Assembly (NCBI GenBank): GCA_021831785.1
Contig: JAKBMB010000020.1
Coordinates: forward strand, 1-64,000
Length of the DNA stretch: 64,000 nucleotides
Direction: 5' to 3'
Source: Deltaproteobacteria bacterium
GTDB lineage: Bacteria; Desulfobacterota; Binatia; Binatales; Binataceae
Shown here: positions 28,325 to 36,836 of the stretch, in pieces
Position numbering within the stretch: the first letter of the stretch is position 1
Layout of the letters: every line of letters starts with the position of its first letter
Position numbers and translations under genes: made by a program
Notes under the pieces: generated by a model
Database searches by the model: none
The model's input: only the letters and a program-made list of their open reading frames with translations
Told to the model about the DNA's origin: nothing

Positions 28325-29413
28325 GTGCTTGGTCAACTCATCGTTGAGGCGACATCGATAAGCGCGTGCGCGCTCAAATCGCTTAATTCCAACCCCGGGC
28401 GGCGTGGCGTGGTTCACGACGTTCACCGTCGCGCGCTAAACATACTTTGGGACAGCGAATTGATTTCGGTCGTCTCACCCGAGCTCGGAAGTTTCCCCAA
28501 CGCGCTGGTTGCCCGGGTAGACCGCCTTGCCGAGCTTTTGCGCGTCGGCGACAAGGTCTTTCGCGTGTCCGAAGGCCTTATTGTCCAAGGCGCGGCTCCC
28601 GTCCTGTTCGACCTTCGCCAGGCCGCGTGCTGGTCACCGATCTTGAAACCCGCCGCGCCGGCAGACGGATGGGGCGCAGTAGGAATGCGGCTTAAATTTG
28701 TGCTGCGAGGGGCCGGCGCGCGCGCCGGCGCCGAGGGCTTCGGCCCGCTGCTCGCCGCGCTCGCGCTGGGCTCTGCGCCCTTGACGCCTGAATCGCTCTC
28801 CCCGCTTTGCCGGTACGCGCGAGGAAAGATTACCGCGCTGCTGCGGGCGCTTGCGGCATCCGACGCGCGCCGGCTCATACGGTGCGTCCGCGCGCTGATC
28901 GGGCTTGGCGCCGGGCTTACACCTTCAGGCGACGACCTGCTCGTGGGTATGCTCGCCGGGCTTGCCGCCGCCGCCGACGCGCGCGCCGTTATCCTCGCCC
29001 GCGCAATCCTCGCCACGCCCCCCAACCGCACGACGATTCTCGCCCAGACCCTGCTTCGCCATGCGTGCGAGTTCGAGTTCAGCGCAAGACTTCATGACGT
29101 AGTGAGCGCGTTTTTTGCTCCGGATCCGTACACCTTGGAGAGGCGCGCGCTCGCCGCGGTAGCCTGGGGTGAAAGCTCCGGCGCCGACTCGCTATTAGGT
29201 CTGGCCCTGGGATTAGACGCGGCCGTTGAACGCCGTTGTCAAGGGACCCGCCTCGGTTTCGATATGGAACAAGCCTTTCACTTCAAGCGGCGCTCGCGGC
29301 GCTCCAAGGATGACCGTGAAGAGCTTACGTCCGGCAACGCGCGAGCCGTCTTTGACGAGAACGCGAAAAGAGCCGATAGCAACGTTACGCGGGCGGCACA
29401 TTCTTTTCGGTGA
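28325..29413 (+). CDS. DUF2877 (AllH-like) protein
   Basis: A 362-residue protein with the DUF2877 signature: GLGAGLTPSGDDLLVGMLAG and the late ESSGADSLLGLALGLDAA. DUF2877 includes AllH of the oxamate carbamoyltransferase system in enterobacteria, but none of the partner proteins (FdrA-like or YlbE-like) is nearby, so the function here is open. The open frame begins with TTG at 28280; GTG 28325 gives a better N-terminus. The last 45 or so residues (from about HFKRRSRRSKDD) are basic and not family-like, possibly an extension created by local rearrangement. The 5' end borders a palindrome and a MITE. Confidence 0.8.
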   Translation: MLGQLIVEATSISACALKSLNSNPGRRGVVHDVHRRALNILWDSELISVVSPELGSFPNALVARVDRLAELLRVGDKVFRVSEGLIVQGAAPVLFDLRQAACWSPILKPAAPADGWGAVGMRLKFVLRGAGARAGAEGFGPLLAALALGSAPLTPESLSPLCRYARGKITALLRALAASDARRLIRCVRALIGLGAGLTPSGDDLLVGMLAGLAAAADARAVILARAILATPPNRTTILAQTLLRHACEFEFSARLHDVVSAFFAPDPYTLERRALAAVAWGESSGADSLLGLALGLDAAVERRCQGTRLGFDMEQAFHFKRRSRRSKDDREELTSGNARAVFDENAKRADSNVTRAAHSFR

Positions 29414-29428
29414 AGGAATCAGGATTAC

Positions 29429-29689
29429 TTATTTTTGTGCGAATGACTTAGCCCGTCCGACTCCTCGCCGAGACATCGTGTGCTTACCCTGTCTCCAACG
29501 ATAGAGATAGAAGGCGAGACCGCCGACTAGCGAAAAAGGCAGCAACGTGAGCATGACCGTGCTTGCGTAAAACGCGTGCAACACGCGGTTGTCGCTCGAA
29601 GCAAAACAGACCGGGCAGGCCATCGCCGGGCTAGAAACCAGTACGGCGAGCGGCGACCAGACCGAACGGCTGAGCAAGCCCTTAACCAA
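29429..29689 (-). CDS. Small membrane protein at the end of the oxidase operon
   Basis: An 86-residue protein if started at the TTG at 29689, which overlaps the stop of the upstream subunit III gene. It has a signal-like N-terminus ending AMA before CPVCFASSDN, a CxxC pair, then one clear membrane helix (STVMLTLLPFSLVGGLAFYLY) and a basic tail. Short proteins with a CPVCF motif occur at the end of cytochrome oxidase clusters in several bacterial groups; I recall no assigned function. An annotation starting further upstream (29731) is possible but would overlap the previous gene more. Confidence 0.65.
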   Translation of the reverse strand: MVKGLLSRSVWSPLAVLVSSPAMACPVCFASSDNRVLHAFYASTVMLTLLPFSLVGGLAFYLYRWRQGKHTMSRRGVGRAKSFAQK

Positions 29690-30329
29690 GGTACACCGTG
29701 ACATATATGACCGGCCACAACGCAACGACAAACCACCAGTAAAGCGAAAGCGGCACTACGCCGGCGTGATTCAGCACCCGTTTCTTCGGCATCGCCAGGC
29801 GATACGACACCACGAGCAGTGCAATCACAGCGGCCACCACGTGCAGGCCGTGAGCACCGACCAGCGTGTAGAAAAGAGCGCCGTATAGGCTCGACCTCAG
29901 GGTGAGTCCGAAGCGGACTAGGTGCACCCACTCGGTACCTTGAACGGCAAGAAACGTAAGGCCCAACGCCATCGTGGCCACAAGCCACGGAAGCGCCCCG
30001 GAGCGTGCCCCAAAACGCGTTTCGCTCACCGCGCGATACATCGTGTAGCCGCTGCCGAACAGGAATAGGCTATTTACCGCGGTTACACCGGCCGGCAACC
30101 ACGGCTGACCGGCTGGCGGCCAGGCGAGCGCTCCGGCCCGCAGGATGACATACGCGCTTAGGAGCCCGGCGAACAACATCGTCTCAGAAGCGATCAAAAC
30201 CAACACGCCCACAACCGCGGGAAAAATCGCTGACGTATTCGGTTCATCGGTCACTCGCGCGCGACCCCTGACGGCGGCCAGCCTGGCACCGCGCTCCCGT
30301 AGCACGCCTAATTCCGCGATCGATCTCAC
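29682..30329 (-). CDS. ctaE: Cytochrome c oxidase subunit III family protein (second copy)
   Basis: A 215-residue membrane protein with about five to seven helices of the heme-copper oxidase subunit III family. Family residues include VLIASETMLFAGLLSAYVILR and the late GAHGLHVVAAVIALLVVSYRL, with WYFVVALWPVIYVTVYL-like ending. Its GTG start overlaps the stop of the subunit IV gene (GTGA). It is a second, divergent subunit III in the same operon as the protein at 30641-31243, so the two may form a heterodimeric or NorE-like arrangement. Confidence 0.87.
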   Translation of the reverse strand: MRSIAELGVLRERGARLAAVRGRARVTDEPNTSAIFPAVVGVLVLIASETMLFAGLLSAYVILRAGALAWPPAGQPWLPAGVTAVNSLFLFGSGYTMYRAVSETRFGARSGALPWLVATMALGLTFLAVQGTEWVHLVRFGLTLRSSLYGALFYTLVGAHGLHVVAAVIALLVVSYRLAMPKKRVLNHAGVVPLSLYWWFVVALWPVIYVTVYLG

Positions 30330-30619
30330 TGTCGCAACGCGATGTCCGGCAGCAGAGTGAGCGTCAGACCAACGAATAACAGCACGGGTATCAGTGCAAT
30401 CGCATACAGCAGCAGATGCTCTCGCTTAAGATGCATATAGTTACGGACCACCAGCGCCGTCTTGGCAACCGCCGCCCCGAAAATCAGCGCGATGACTCCA
30501 AGTTTCGGCATGGGCGCGACGAACACCACCAGCCCCGCGGCCAGCAATAATACCAGGTATTCCCACACGCGAACGTCCCATAGACGCGCCGTCCTGAAGT
30601 TGTCGCCGAGCTGTGGCAT
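30326..30619 (-). CDS. Cytochrome c oxidase subunit IV family protein
   Basis: A 97-residue protein with three membrane helices and the family pattern AKTALVVRNYMHLKREHLLLY, typical of the prokaryotic subunit IV (CoxD/CtaF, DUF-type). It is thought to help assembly of the oxidase. It has a strong AGGAGG ribosome-binding site, follows the first subunit III gene by 21 bases, and overlaps the second subunit III gene. Confidence 0.9.
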   Translation of the reverse strand: MPQLGDNFRTARLWDVRVWEYLVLLLAAGLVVFVAPMPKLGVIALIFGAAVAKTALVVRNYMHLKREHLLLYAIALIPVLLFVGLTLTLLPDIALRQ

Positions 30620-30640
30620 AGTGCCTCCTGAATGCCTTGC

Positions 30641-31243
30641 TTAGCTCAGGTAAACCAGCGGAAACAGGAATATCCAAACTACGTCAACAAAGTGCCAATA
30701 AAGTCCCGCCAACTCTACGCGATGCTGAATTAAAGGCCACAGCCGTCCCCGAACGGCGCACACCCACAAAGACGTGTTGGCGACGACGCCGCCCAAAACG
30801 TGGCAGGCGTGCAGGCCCGTCAAGGTAAAATAAAAAGCAAAGAAAAGATTCGTGGCGGGCGTCCAACCGTCAGCAATCTCCCGGGAGTATTCGAATGCCT
30901 TAATGCCGAGAAAGGTTAGACCCAGAAACATCGTCAGGGCGAGGAAAATCTTGAGCGCTCTTTGATTTCCTTCTTTGACCGCGTCGCACGCCAAGGCCAT
31001 CGTGAGGCTGCTGGTCAGGAGCACGAGCGTGTTCAGCGCGCCGATGCGCCAGTGGACGTGGTCCGCTTCGGCGCGCCATCCGCCGTGGGCCAGGCGAATC
31101 AGAATGAAGCAGCCGATAAGTCCGCCGAAAATCATTATCTCCGAGGCCAAAAACCACCATACGCCCACTTTGCCCCGGGGAATCGCGCGGATGCGGTCGG
31201 TTTCAACAGGCAGGTCCGACGGTGAAGCTGCCAGCGTGTCCAT
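30641..31243 (-). CDS. ctaE: Cytochrome c oxidase subunit III
   Basis: A 200-residue membrane protein of five helices. Diagnostic segments are VGVWWFLASEIMIFGGLIGCFILIR (with the SE pair), LGLTFLGIKAFEYSREI, the FFAFYFTLTGLHACHVLGGV helix and the ending GLYWHFVDVVWIFLFPLVYLS. It stabilises the proton-pumping core. An AAGGAG site precedes its ATG. It is the third gene of the ctaC-ctaD-ctaE operon read on the minus strand. Confidence 0.93.
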   Translation of the reverse strand: MDTLAASPSDLPVETDRIRAIPRGKVGVWWFLASEIMIFGGLIGCFILIRLAHGGWRAEADHVHWRIGALNTLVLLTSSLTMALACDAVKEGNQRALKIFLALTMFLGLTFLGIKAFEYSREIADGWTPATNLFFAFYFTLTGLHACHVLGGVVANTSLWVCAVRGRLWPLIQHRVELAGLYWHFVDVVWIFLFPLVYLS

Positions 31244-31311
31244 GTTTTTTTCGACTCCTTCGAGACGGTGCCGTCAAGGTTTGATTCTGTCCGGGATATG
31301 GGCCAGGCGCT

Positions 31312-32634
31312 TCACCCGCCTCCGGCGGCCTGGGCAGGCTCGAGCGCTTGGTCCTGGGGGGTCCAGTCAAGGGCGCTGCCCGGCGCGCTGTACTCGTATG
31401 GGCCGTGCCGCACAACCGGGGTCAGCGCGAAATTGCCATGCCGCGGAGGCGACTCGACCGTCCATTCGAGCGTATTGGCGCGCCACGGGTTGTTTTCGGC
31501 CCGTGGACCTCGAACCATGCTCAGCACAAAATTAACTACGAACGGAACCTGGGAAGCCAGCAACAACATCGCTGCAACCGTGGCCACGACCTGAAAGTGC
31601 TGAAGCGGCTGGAACAGTGGATAAGCCGCCGCCGAGTAAACTCTGCGCGGCGTTCCGGCCAGACCTACAACAAACAGCGGGATGAAAACCACGTTGAACA
31701 AAACGAACGTCAGCCAGAAATGAATCTTGCCCAGCCGCTCGTTCATCATGCGGCCGAACATCTTCGGGTACCAGTAATAAAGACCGGCAAAGCCGGCGAA
31801 AAAGGTGACCGGGAACATCGTGTAATGAAAGTGAGCAACAACGAAATAGGTGGCGTGAAGATAAATGTCGGTGGTCTCGGATCCCAGAAAAATGCCGGTC
31901 ACTCCTCCCAGGAGAAAACTCGCCAGCCCTCCAAGCGCGAACAGCATCGGCGTTTCCAGCGTTATCAAACCGCCCCACAGGGTGGCCACCATGGCGAACA
32001 CGATGATCACGAACGGCACCGAGATGAGGATCGTCGTCACGCTGAAAGGCGTCGCAAGACGCGGATCCATGCCGCTGACGAACATGTGATGCGCCCAGAC
32101 GATCAGACTTAAGCTGTCCGCGGTTAGCACGCTTATCACGATCGTTCGGTAGCCGAAGATGGGCTTGCGCGCAAACACCGGGAAAATCTCCAGCATGATC
32201 CCGAAGCCGGGTAGCGCGATTACGTAAACCTCGGGATGCCCGAAGAACCAGAACAGATGCTCCCAGAGCAGCGGATCGCCGCCTCGCGCCGGCAGGTAAA
32301 AGCCGGTGCCCACCAGCCGGTCGAGCAACAGCATTATGGCGCCCGCAATCAATGGTCCAACCGAAAGCAGGAAGAGAAGCGAACCGCTCGCTTCGTACCA
32401 GACCAGCAGCGGCAGCCGCCATAGCGTCATCCCCGGGGCTCGAAGCGTGAGGGGCGTGGTCAGGAAATTGACGCCCCCCATCAAAAACGACGCGAACTCT
32501 AACGCAAGTGCAAGTATCCAGAGGTCTTGACCCAGGACCGCCGAAGTATAGGATGGGTCAGCCGACAGCGGCGTGTACGCCGTCCAGCCCGAGGCCGCGG
32601 CGCCTCCCGGCACGAAAAAACTCACCAAAAGCAC
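31312..32634 (-). CDS. ctaD: Cytochrome c oxidase subunit I, C-terminal fragment (frameshifted)
   Basis: This frame encodes 440 residues covering helices 4 to 12 of the catalytic subunit. The binuclear-centre residues are all here: WFFGHPEVYVIALPG (CuB ligand His with the cross-linked Tyr), VWAHHMFVSGMDP (the other two CuB histidines) and ATYFVVAHFHYT (heme ligands). The open frame begins with a GTG in the middle of a membrane helix, so it is not a natural start. The N-terminal part is in another frame at 32558-33040; a single-base insertion at about 32638 joins them. Confidence 0.9.
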   Translation of the reverse strand: MLLVSFFVPGGAAASGWTAYTPLSADPSYTSAVLGQDLWILALALEFASFLMGGVNFLTTPLTLRAPGMTLWRLPLLVWYEASGSLLFLLSVGPLIAGAIMLLLDRLVGTGFYLPARGGDPLLWEHLFWFFGHPEVYVIALPGFGIMLEIFPVFARKPIFGYRTIVISVLTADSLSLIVWAHHMFVSGMDPRLATPFSVTTILISVPFVIIVFAMVATLWGGLITLETPMLFALGGLASFLLGGVTGIFLGSETTDIYLHATYFVVAHFHYTMFPVTFFAGFAGLYYWYPKMFGRMMNERLGKIHFWLTFVLFNVVFIPLFVVGLAGTPRRVYSAAAYPLFQPLQHFQVVATVAAMLLLASQVPFVVNFVLSMVRGPRAENNPWRANTLEWTVESPPRHGNFALTPVVRHGPYEYSAPGSALDWTPQDQALEPAQAAGGG

Positions 32635-33040
32635 CAGCGAGGATGAGGAAGAAAGTCCATACGGAGAGCATGTTAAGACGCGGAAAAGCCATGTCTCTCG
32701 CGCCGATCATCAGCGGGATGCAGAAATTGCCAAACGTGCCCAGCAAAAGCGGCATGGCCACGAAGAACACCATGATCGTGCCGTGCATCGTGACCATCGC
32801 GTTATAGACATCCGGCGTTATCAGTGGGTGTCGCGCTCCCGCGGGCGCCGGCCATGCCAACTGCCAGCGTATCAGGTAAGTGGTGACACTACCCGCCACC
32901 GACCAGAACAAGGCCAACGCCAGATACTGTTTGGCGATCGTCTTGTGATCGGTGGAAAACACGTAGTGCCGCCAAAAGCCCGCTTCGGCGTAGTGGCCCT
33001 CAATCGCACCCTTGCGTGACGTGCCCGCTGTCGCCATCAT
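32558..33040 (-). CDS. ctaD: Cytochrome c oxidase subunit I, N-terminal fragment (frameshifted)
   Basis: This frame encodes the start of subunit I: STDHKTIAKQYL, MHGTIMVFFVAMPLL (heme a ligand His) and GNFCIPLMIGARDMAFPRLNMLSVW, which is the start of the D-channel. It is authentic for about 136 residues, then runs out of frame (AFGEFFRAGRRRG..) and stops. Deleting one base near 32638 would continue into the SFFVPGGAAASGWTAY of the other frame. The ATG overlaps the ctaC stop (ATGA), so both lie in one operon. Either a real frameshift or an assembly error is possible. Confidence 0.9.
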   Translation of the reverse strand: MMATAGTSRKGAIEGHYAEAGFWRHYVFSTDHKTIAKQYLALALFWSVAGSVTTYLIRWQLAWPAPAGARHPLITPDVYNAMVTMHGTIMVFFVAMPLLLGTFGNFCIPLMIGARDMAFPRLNMLSVWTFFLILAGAFGEFFRAGRRRGLGLDGVHAAVG

Positions 33041-33768
33041 CCGTCACTCCCGCGGGTTGCAGCGGGCCTTCCGGCCCGGTTCTGGGAAATGACCGGCGCC
33101 GCAGGCCAGTGCTCCTGCCACCAGTGCTCGTAATCCTTCGCGCCCAACACCACGATCACGCCTTGCATCTTGTAATGATCGGTGCCGCAAAGCTCGGTGC
33201 ACTCGATTTCGTAGCTGCCGGGCTTAGTTGCCTCGAACCACGCCTTTATGGTTCGGCCCGGAAGGATATCCTGCCGTAGCCTGAAGTTGGGCACGGCAAA
33301 ACTGTGTATTACGTCCATCGAGATCATCTCGAGCTCCACCGCCCGGCCCACAGGCACATGAAGCGTACCAACCTCCCACAGGTCGTCTTTGGTGCCGAAC
33401 TGCCCATCCGGACCGGGGTAAGTAAACAGCCACGCAAAGCGCTCGGCGGTGACCCGCGCTGTGATCGCTGCAGCCGGGCTTTGCTCCTTGATTTTTACCC
33501 AGGCGCGAGCGCCGCCCGCGTCGATGCCAAGGTCAAGCAAAAGAACGATAAGCCCGGGAACCAGAATCCACGCCAACTGCGAGGCCGTCTCGCCGCGAAC
33601 GTAAACCGCTCGCTCGCGACGGCCGCGCCGGTATCGAATCACGAAGAAAAGCAGTAGAACCTCAGCCAGAATGAACCACGCGCCTACAACGTAGAGGATC
33701 AGGCGGAAGACCCCGTCGACATCCCCGCCGAAGGTCGAGGCGTTGAGCGGAAGCCAATTCTCTATCAT
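33037..33768 (-). CDS. ctaC: Cytochrome c oxidase subunit II
   Basis: A 243-residue subunit with two N-terminal membrane helices and a periplasmic cupredoxin domain. The CuA site is intact: SMDVIHSFAVPNFRLRQDILPGR supplies a His and CTELCGTDHYKMQG supplies both Cys, a His and a Met. No C-terminal cytochrome c domain is fused, so this is an aa3-type rather than caa3-type enzyme. The ATG at 33768 has a GGAAGGAG site. It is the first gene of the minus-strand oxidase operon. Confidence 0.94.
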   Translation of the reverse strand: MIENWLPLNASTFGGDVDGVFRLILYVVGAWFILAEVLLLFFVIRYRRGRRERAVYVRGETASQLAWILVPGLIVLLLDLGIDAGGARAWVKIKEQSPAAAITARVTAERFAWLFTYPGPDGQFGTKDDLWEVGTLHVPVGRAVELEMISMDVIHSFAVPNFRLRQDILPGRTIKAWFEATKPGSYEIECTELCGTDHYKMQGVIVVLGAKDYEHWWQEHWPAAPVISQNRAGRPAATRGSDG

Positions 33769-34839
33769 CCCGTGCTCCTTCCCTCGGTTGCTCAATCAAG
33801 GCTGCCGCTCAGCCAACGATTCGGACTGCGCCGTCTGTTACTACCACCGGCGCTTCTCGTGGCGCTGGCCGGCCTCGGCTCTGGAAAAACGACACCCCGC
33901 GCGGCTGTTAATTCCGGCGGTCTTTGCATCCACATAGCAATATTCGCACCACGACGCCGATAAGGCGCCTGCCGGCCGAGGTGCCGTTAGCGGGTCGCGC
34001 TAGCGCGAGCACCGGCGCACGGCCGAGCCGCTCCGCGAGCCACGCTGAGCGGCTCGCGGATGCCATCACCATGGCGATGCGGCTCCCCACGTGCGCACGG
34101 GTCCGTCTTCAGCGGCGAACTTGCTGACTGCGCAGCCGCGCGGGAGCCTAGAGGGACACTTCGGTGCATTGGCGATCACCAGAAGCGCAAGTTGAAGATG
34201 TACAACTGGACGGCCTCAGCAATCCCAAGAAAGCGGGACCGCGGCCACCACCCAAGACGCCGATCGCGCTCGCATCGCAAGCTGCGCCATGAATGGGATC
34301 ACGCGGCAAGGACTGTTGCCGATGGAAGCAGGTTGCGCAAAGTCCTGGCGCTATGGGAAACAGATCGCGCGCACACTCGCTGCCTCTTAATTGCCCAGCC
34401 TGAGCCCCAGACTTTTTTGACAAAGGTAGACTCGCCCCAAAGCGTTGGCGTGAAAGACGCGTGAAGTCTCTGTGCCCGAAGCCTATGCAACACTGGCCAG
34501 AGTTGGCCCCCGCCTTGGAACGGCGGCCGCTGCGGGCGTGGTCAAGCGCATTTAGCGATATGGCACGCCGATTGCGGGTAAGTGTGCGCGCGCCTGGGAG
34601 TATCCGCCGCCAGGAAAAGAGGGTATTGGGCTGCCGATTGCGAGGTGTGGACTGAGTTCTAAGAGCGAGAGGTTCTAAGGCTCCGCTTACAACCGGCGAT
34701 AGAAGGCAGACGCAATGAGGCTGGCTCGCCGGTTAAGGTTCGCGCCAGGGAACGGGACAACGGGCAAGCCATAGCGCTCGGCAGCCGGCGTGCGCCAGGC
34801 CTGTTCGCTTCAAAGACGACGCTTTACGAGAGAAGGCCG
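33769..34839. other. One-kilobase region between oxidase and pqq operons, no gene assigned
   Basis: It lies between divergent operons. No open frame here has both a ribosome-binding site and a recognisable product; the plus-strand frame at 34060-34464 translates to a basic, patternless protein. A GC-rich inverted repeat (GAGCCGCT...AGCGGCTC) lies at about 34023-34055. I searched both strands by eye for a PqqA precursor (E-x3-Y) and found none. Confidence 0.5.
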
Positions 34840-35787
34840 ATGTTGGTTCACGTGCTCGGGTGCACAGCCGGCGGCGGATTTCCCCAGTGGAACTGCAACT
34901 GCAACAACTGTAGCGGAGTGCGCGACGGACGACCAAGTCTCAAAGCCCGCACCCAGTCGTCGATTGCCATCAGTTCCGACGGCAAGGTTTGGGTGCTAAT
35001 CAATGCGAGCCCGGATATCAGGGCCCAGATCGAGGCATTTCCGGCGTTGCGTCCCAGGCGCGCCATTCGCGACTCAGCGATCGCCGCGATCGTGCTCATC
35101 GACGGCCAACTGGAGCACTGCGCGGGATTGCTCTCGCTGTATCAGGGCGGGGGGCTATCCTTCGGGGAGAGGATGATAGGACCTACGCTCAACGTTTACT
35201 GCACCGACGCGCTTGGCGAGGATCTGACTACCACGCTCGCGGTTTTCCCGCTGCTCGAGCGCTACTGCGGCGTTAATCGTCATCGCATAGACATCGACAC
35301 CGGCGCGCAGTGGCTGATCCCGCAGGCCGAAGGGCTGCGTTTTCTCGCCGTGCCGGTCAAGAGCCGGGCGCCCATATACTCACCCCATCGCGAGAATCCC
35401 CATCGAGGCGACACCATCGCGCTATGGGTCGAGGATTTGCGCTCCCGCCGCGCTCTTCTTTACGCCGGCGCCCTTGGAGACGTCGACCCCGAGGTTTTGC
35501 GCAGGATGGAGCAAGCGGACTGTGTGTTCGTCGACGGCACGTTCTGGAGCGATCAGGAGACCGCCGCGCTGGGTATCTCGCCGGTGCTCTCGCACCAGCG
35601 CGGTCATCTTCCCGTGGCCGGTCCGGGCGGGATGATCGAGGTTTTACGTCCGCTTAAGCGCCCCCGCAAGATCCTCACCCACGTCAACAACACCAATCCG
35701 ATTCTCGACGAGACTTCACCCGAGCGCGCCCAACTCGCCCTCGAGGGAGTCGAGGTCGCTTACGACGGCATGGAATTCGAGCTCTGA
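34840..35787 (+). CDS. pqqB: Pyrroloquinoline quinone biosynthesis protein PqqB
   Basis: A 315-residue metallo-beta-lactamase-fold protein. The PqqB N-terminus is textbook: [24 protein letters not shown], with the cysteine trio that binds structural zinc. Later blocks include [21 protein letters not shown] and [47 protein letters not shown] in separate stretches. PqqB hydroxylates the tyrosine in the precursor peptide. A GAGAAGG site precedes ATG. It heads the pqqBCDE run. Confidence 0.96.
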   Translation: MLVHVLGCTAGGGFPQWNCNCNNCSGVRDGRPSLKARTQSSIAISSDGKVWVLINASPDIRAQIEAFPALRPRRAIRDSAIAAIVLIDGQLEHCAGLLSLYQGGGLSFGERMIGPTLNVYCTDALGEDLTTTLAVFPLLERYCGVNRHRIDIDTGAQWLIPQAEGLRFLAVPVKSRAPIYSPHRENPHRGDTIALWVEDLRSRRALLYAGALGDVDPEVLRRMEQADCVFVDGTFWSDQETAALGISPVLSHQRGHLPVAGPGGMIEVLRPLKRPRKILTHVNNTNPILDETSPERAQLALEGVEVAYDGMEFEL

Positions 35788-35812
35788 ACAGGAATTGCGG
35801 GGGGCCATAAAT

Positions 35813-36565
35813 ATGGGGGAAAGCGACCTCGCACCTTGGGATCGCGGCGAGTTCGAGCGCCAACTCCGCGCGCTGGGCGAGCGCTATCATAGCGCTCATC
35901 CTTACCACGTGATGATGAACGAGGGGCGGCTTACTCCAACTCAACTGCGCGGCTGGGTTGCCAACCGCTTCTATTATCAGGTGAATCTGCCGCTCAAGGA
36001 TGCCGCGGTTCTCGCGAACTGCTCCGAGATGGCGGTGCGTCGGCGCCTGGTCCAGCGAATGGTCAATCAGGACGGGGCCGCGCAGGGTGTAGGCGGGATC
36101 GAAGCCTGGCTCAAGCTCGGCGAGGCTTGCGGCCTTTCGCGCGAAGAGATGCTCTCGATGCGCGACGTGCTGCCGGGCGTGCGCTTCGCGGTCGACGCGT
36201 ACGTCAACTTTGCACGCCGCGCGCCGTGGCAGGAAGCGATGTGCGCCTCGCTCAGCGAGCTGTTCGCCTCGAGCATCCATCAGCAGCGCCTGGCTAACTG
36301 GCCGCGCCTTTATCCGTGGGTCAAGGCCGACGCGTTGGAATACTTCCGCGAGCGCTTGCACCAGGGGCCGTCGGACGTTTCCCATGCGCTCGAGATCGCG
36401 CTTGATTATTTCAAGACGCGCGCCGAGCAAGAACGCGCGCTCGGCATACTGGCGTTCAAACTTGACGTTTTGTGGACCATGGCGGACGCGATGTACCTCG
36501 CGTACCTAGTCAACATGCCGCCGTACTCAGTTGTCCGTAAGCGGGAGGGACAAAGTGCAACTTGA
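35813..36565 (+). CDS. pqqC: Pyrroloquinoline-quinone synthase PqqC
   Basis: A 250-residue all-helical oxidase of the TENA/heme-oxygenase-like fold that performs the last ring-closing oxidation of PQQ. Conserved segments are [36 protein letters not shown], and [30 protein letters not shown] with the active-site His and Arg. ATG 35813 is used; a TTG at 35795 opens the frame. Its end overlaps pqqD by about 11 bases. Confidence 0.95.
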   Translation: MGESDLAPWDRGEFERQLRALGERYHSAHPYHVMMNEGRLTPTQLRGWVANRFYYQVNLPLKDAAVLANCSEMAVRRRLVQRMVNQDGAAQGVGGIEAWLKLGEACGLSREEMLSMRDVLPGVRFAVDAYVNFARRAPWQEAMCASLSELFASSIHQQRLANWPRLYPWVKADALEYFRERLHQGPSDVSHALEIALDYFKTRAEQERALGILAFKLDVLWTMADAMYLAYLVNMPPYSVVRKREGQSAT

Positions 36566-36836
36566 CGAAGACCGCGTGGTGGAGATGGGGCCCGGGTTTC
36601 GCCTTCAGTGGGAGCCGGCCCAACAGCGGTACGTGCTGCTGTATACGGAAGGAATGGTGCGCCTCAACCGCAGCGCGGGCGAGATCCTCAAGCGCTGCGA
36701 CGGCAGCCGAACCGCAACCGAGATAACACTCGAGGTCAAGAGCGCCTTCGGGCACACCGACGTTGAACAAGACACACGCAACTTTATGGAGGACGCCTAT
36801 GGACGCGGCTGGATCCGTTACAAGCCGACCACCTAG
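36555..36836 (+). CDS. pqqD: PqqD peptide chaperone
   Basis: A 93-residue RiPP recognition element that binds PqqA and delivers it to PqqE. The typical pattern [36 protein letters not shown] is present, with the LN..A.EIL motif. GTG 36555 is preceded by GGGAGGG; a TTG at 36531 is less likely. It overlaps pqqC at its start and pqqE at its end, so pqqCDE are translationally coupled. Confidence 0.92.
   Translation: MQLDEDRVVEMGPGFRLQWEPAQQRYVLLYTEGMVRLNRSAGEILKRCDGSRTATEITLEVKSAFGHTDVEQDTRNFMEDAYGRGWIRYKPTT

Noticed and set aside
33823-33849. A PqqA-like candidate (SDCAVCYYHRR) upstream of pqqB
   Set aside because: The position four residues before Tyr is not Glu, so the cross-linking motif is missing, and it lies about 1 kb away from pqqB.
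34060-34464. A 134-residue open frame between the oxidase and pqq operons
   Set aside because: No ribosome-binding site, biased composition and no recognisable family; it might be read by chance in GC-rich DNA.
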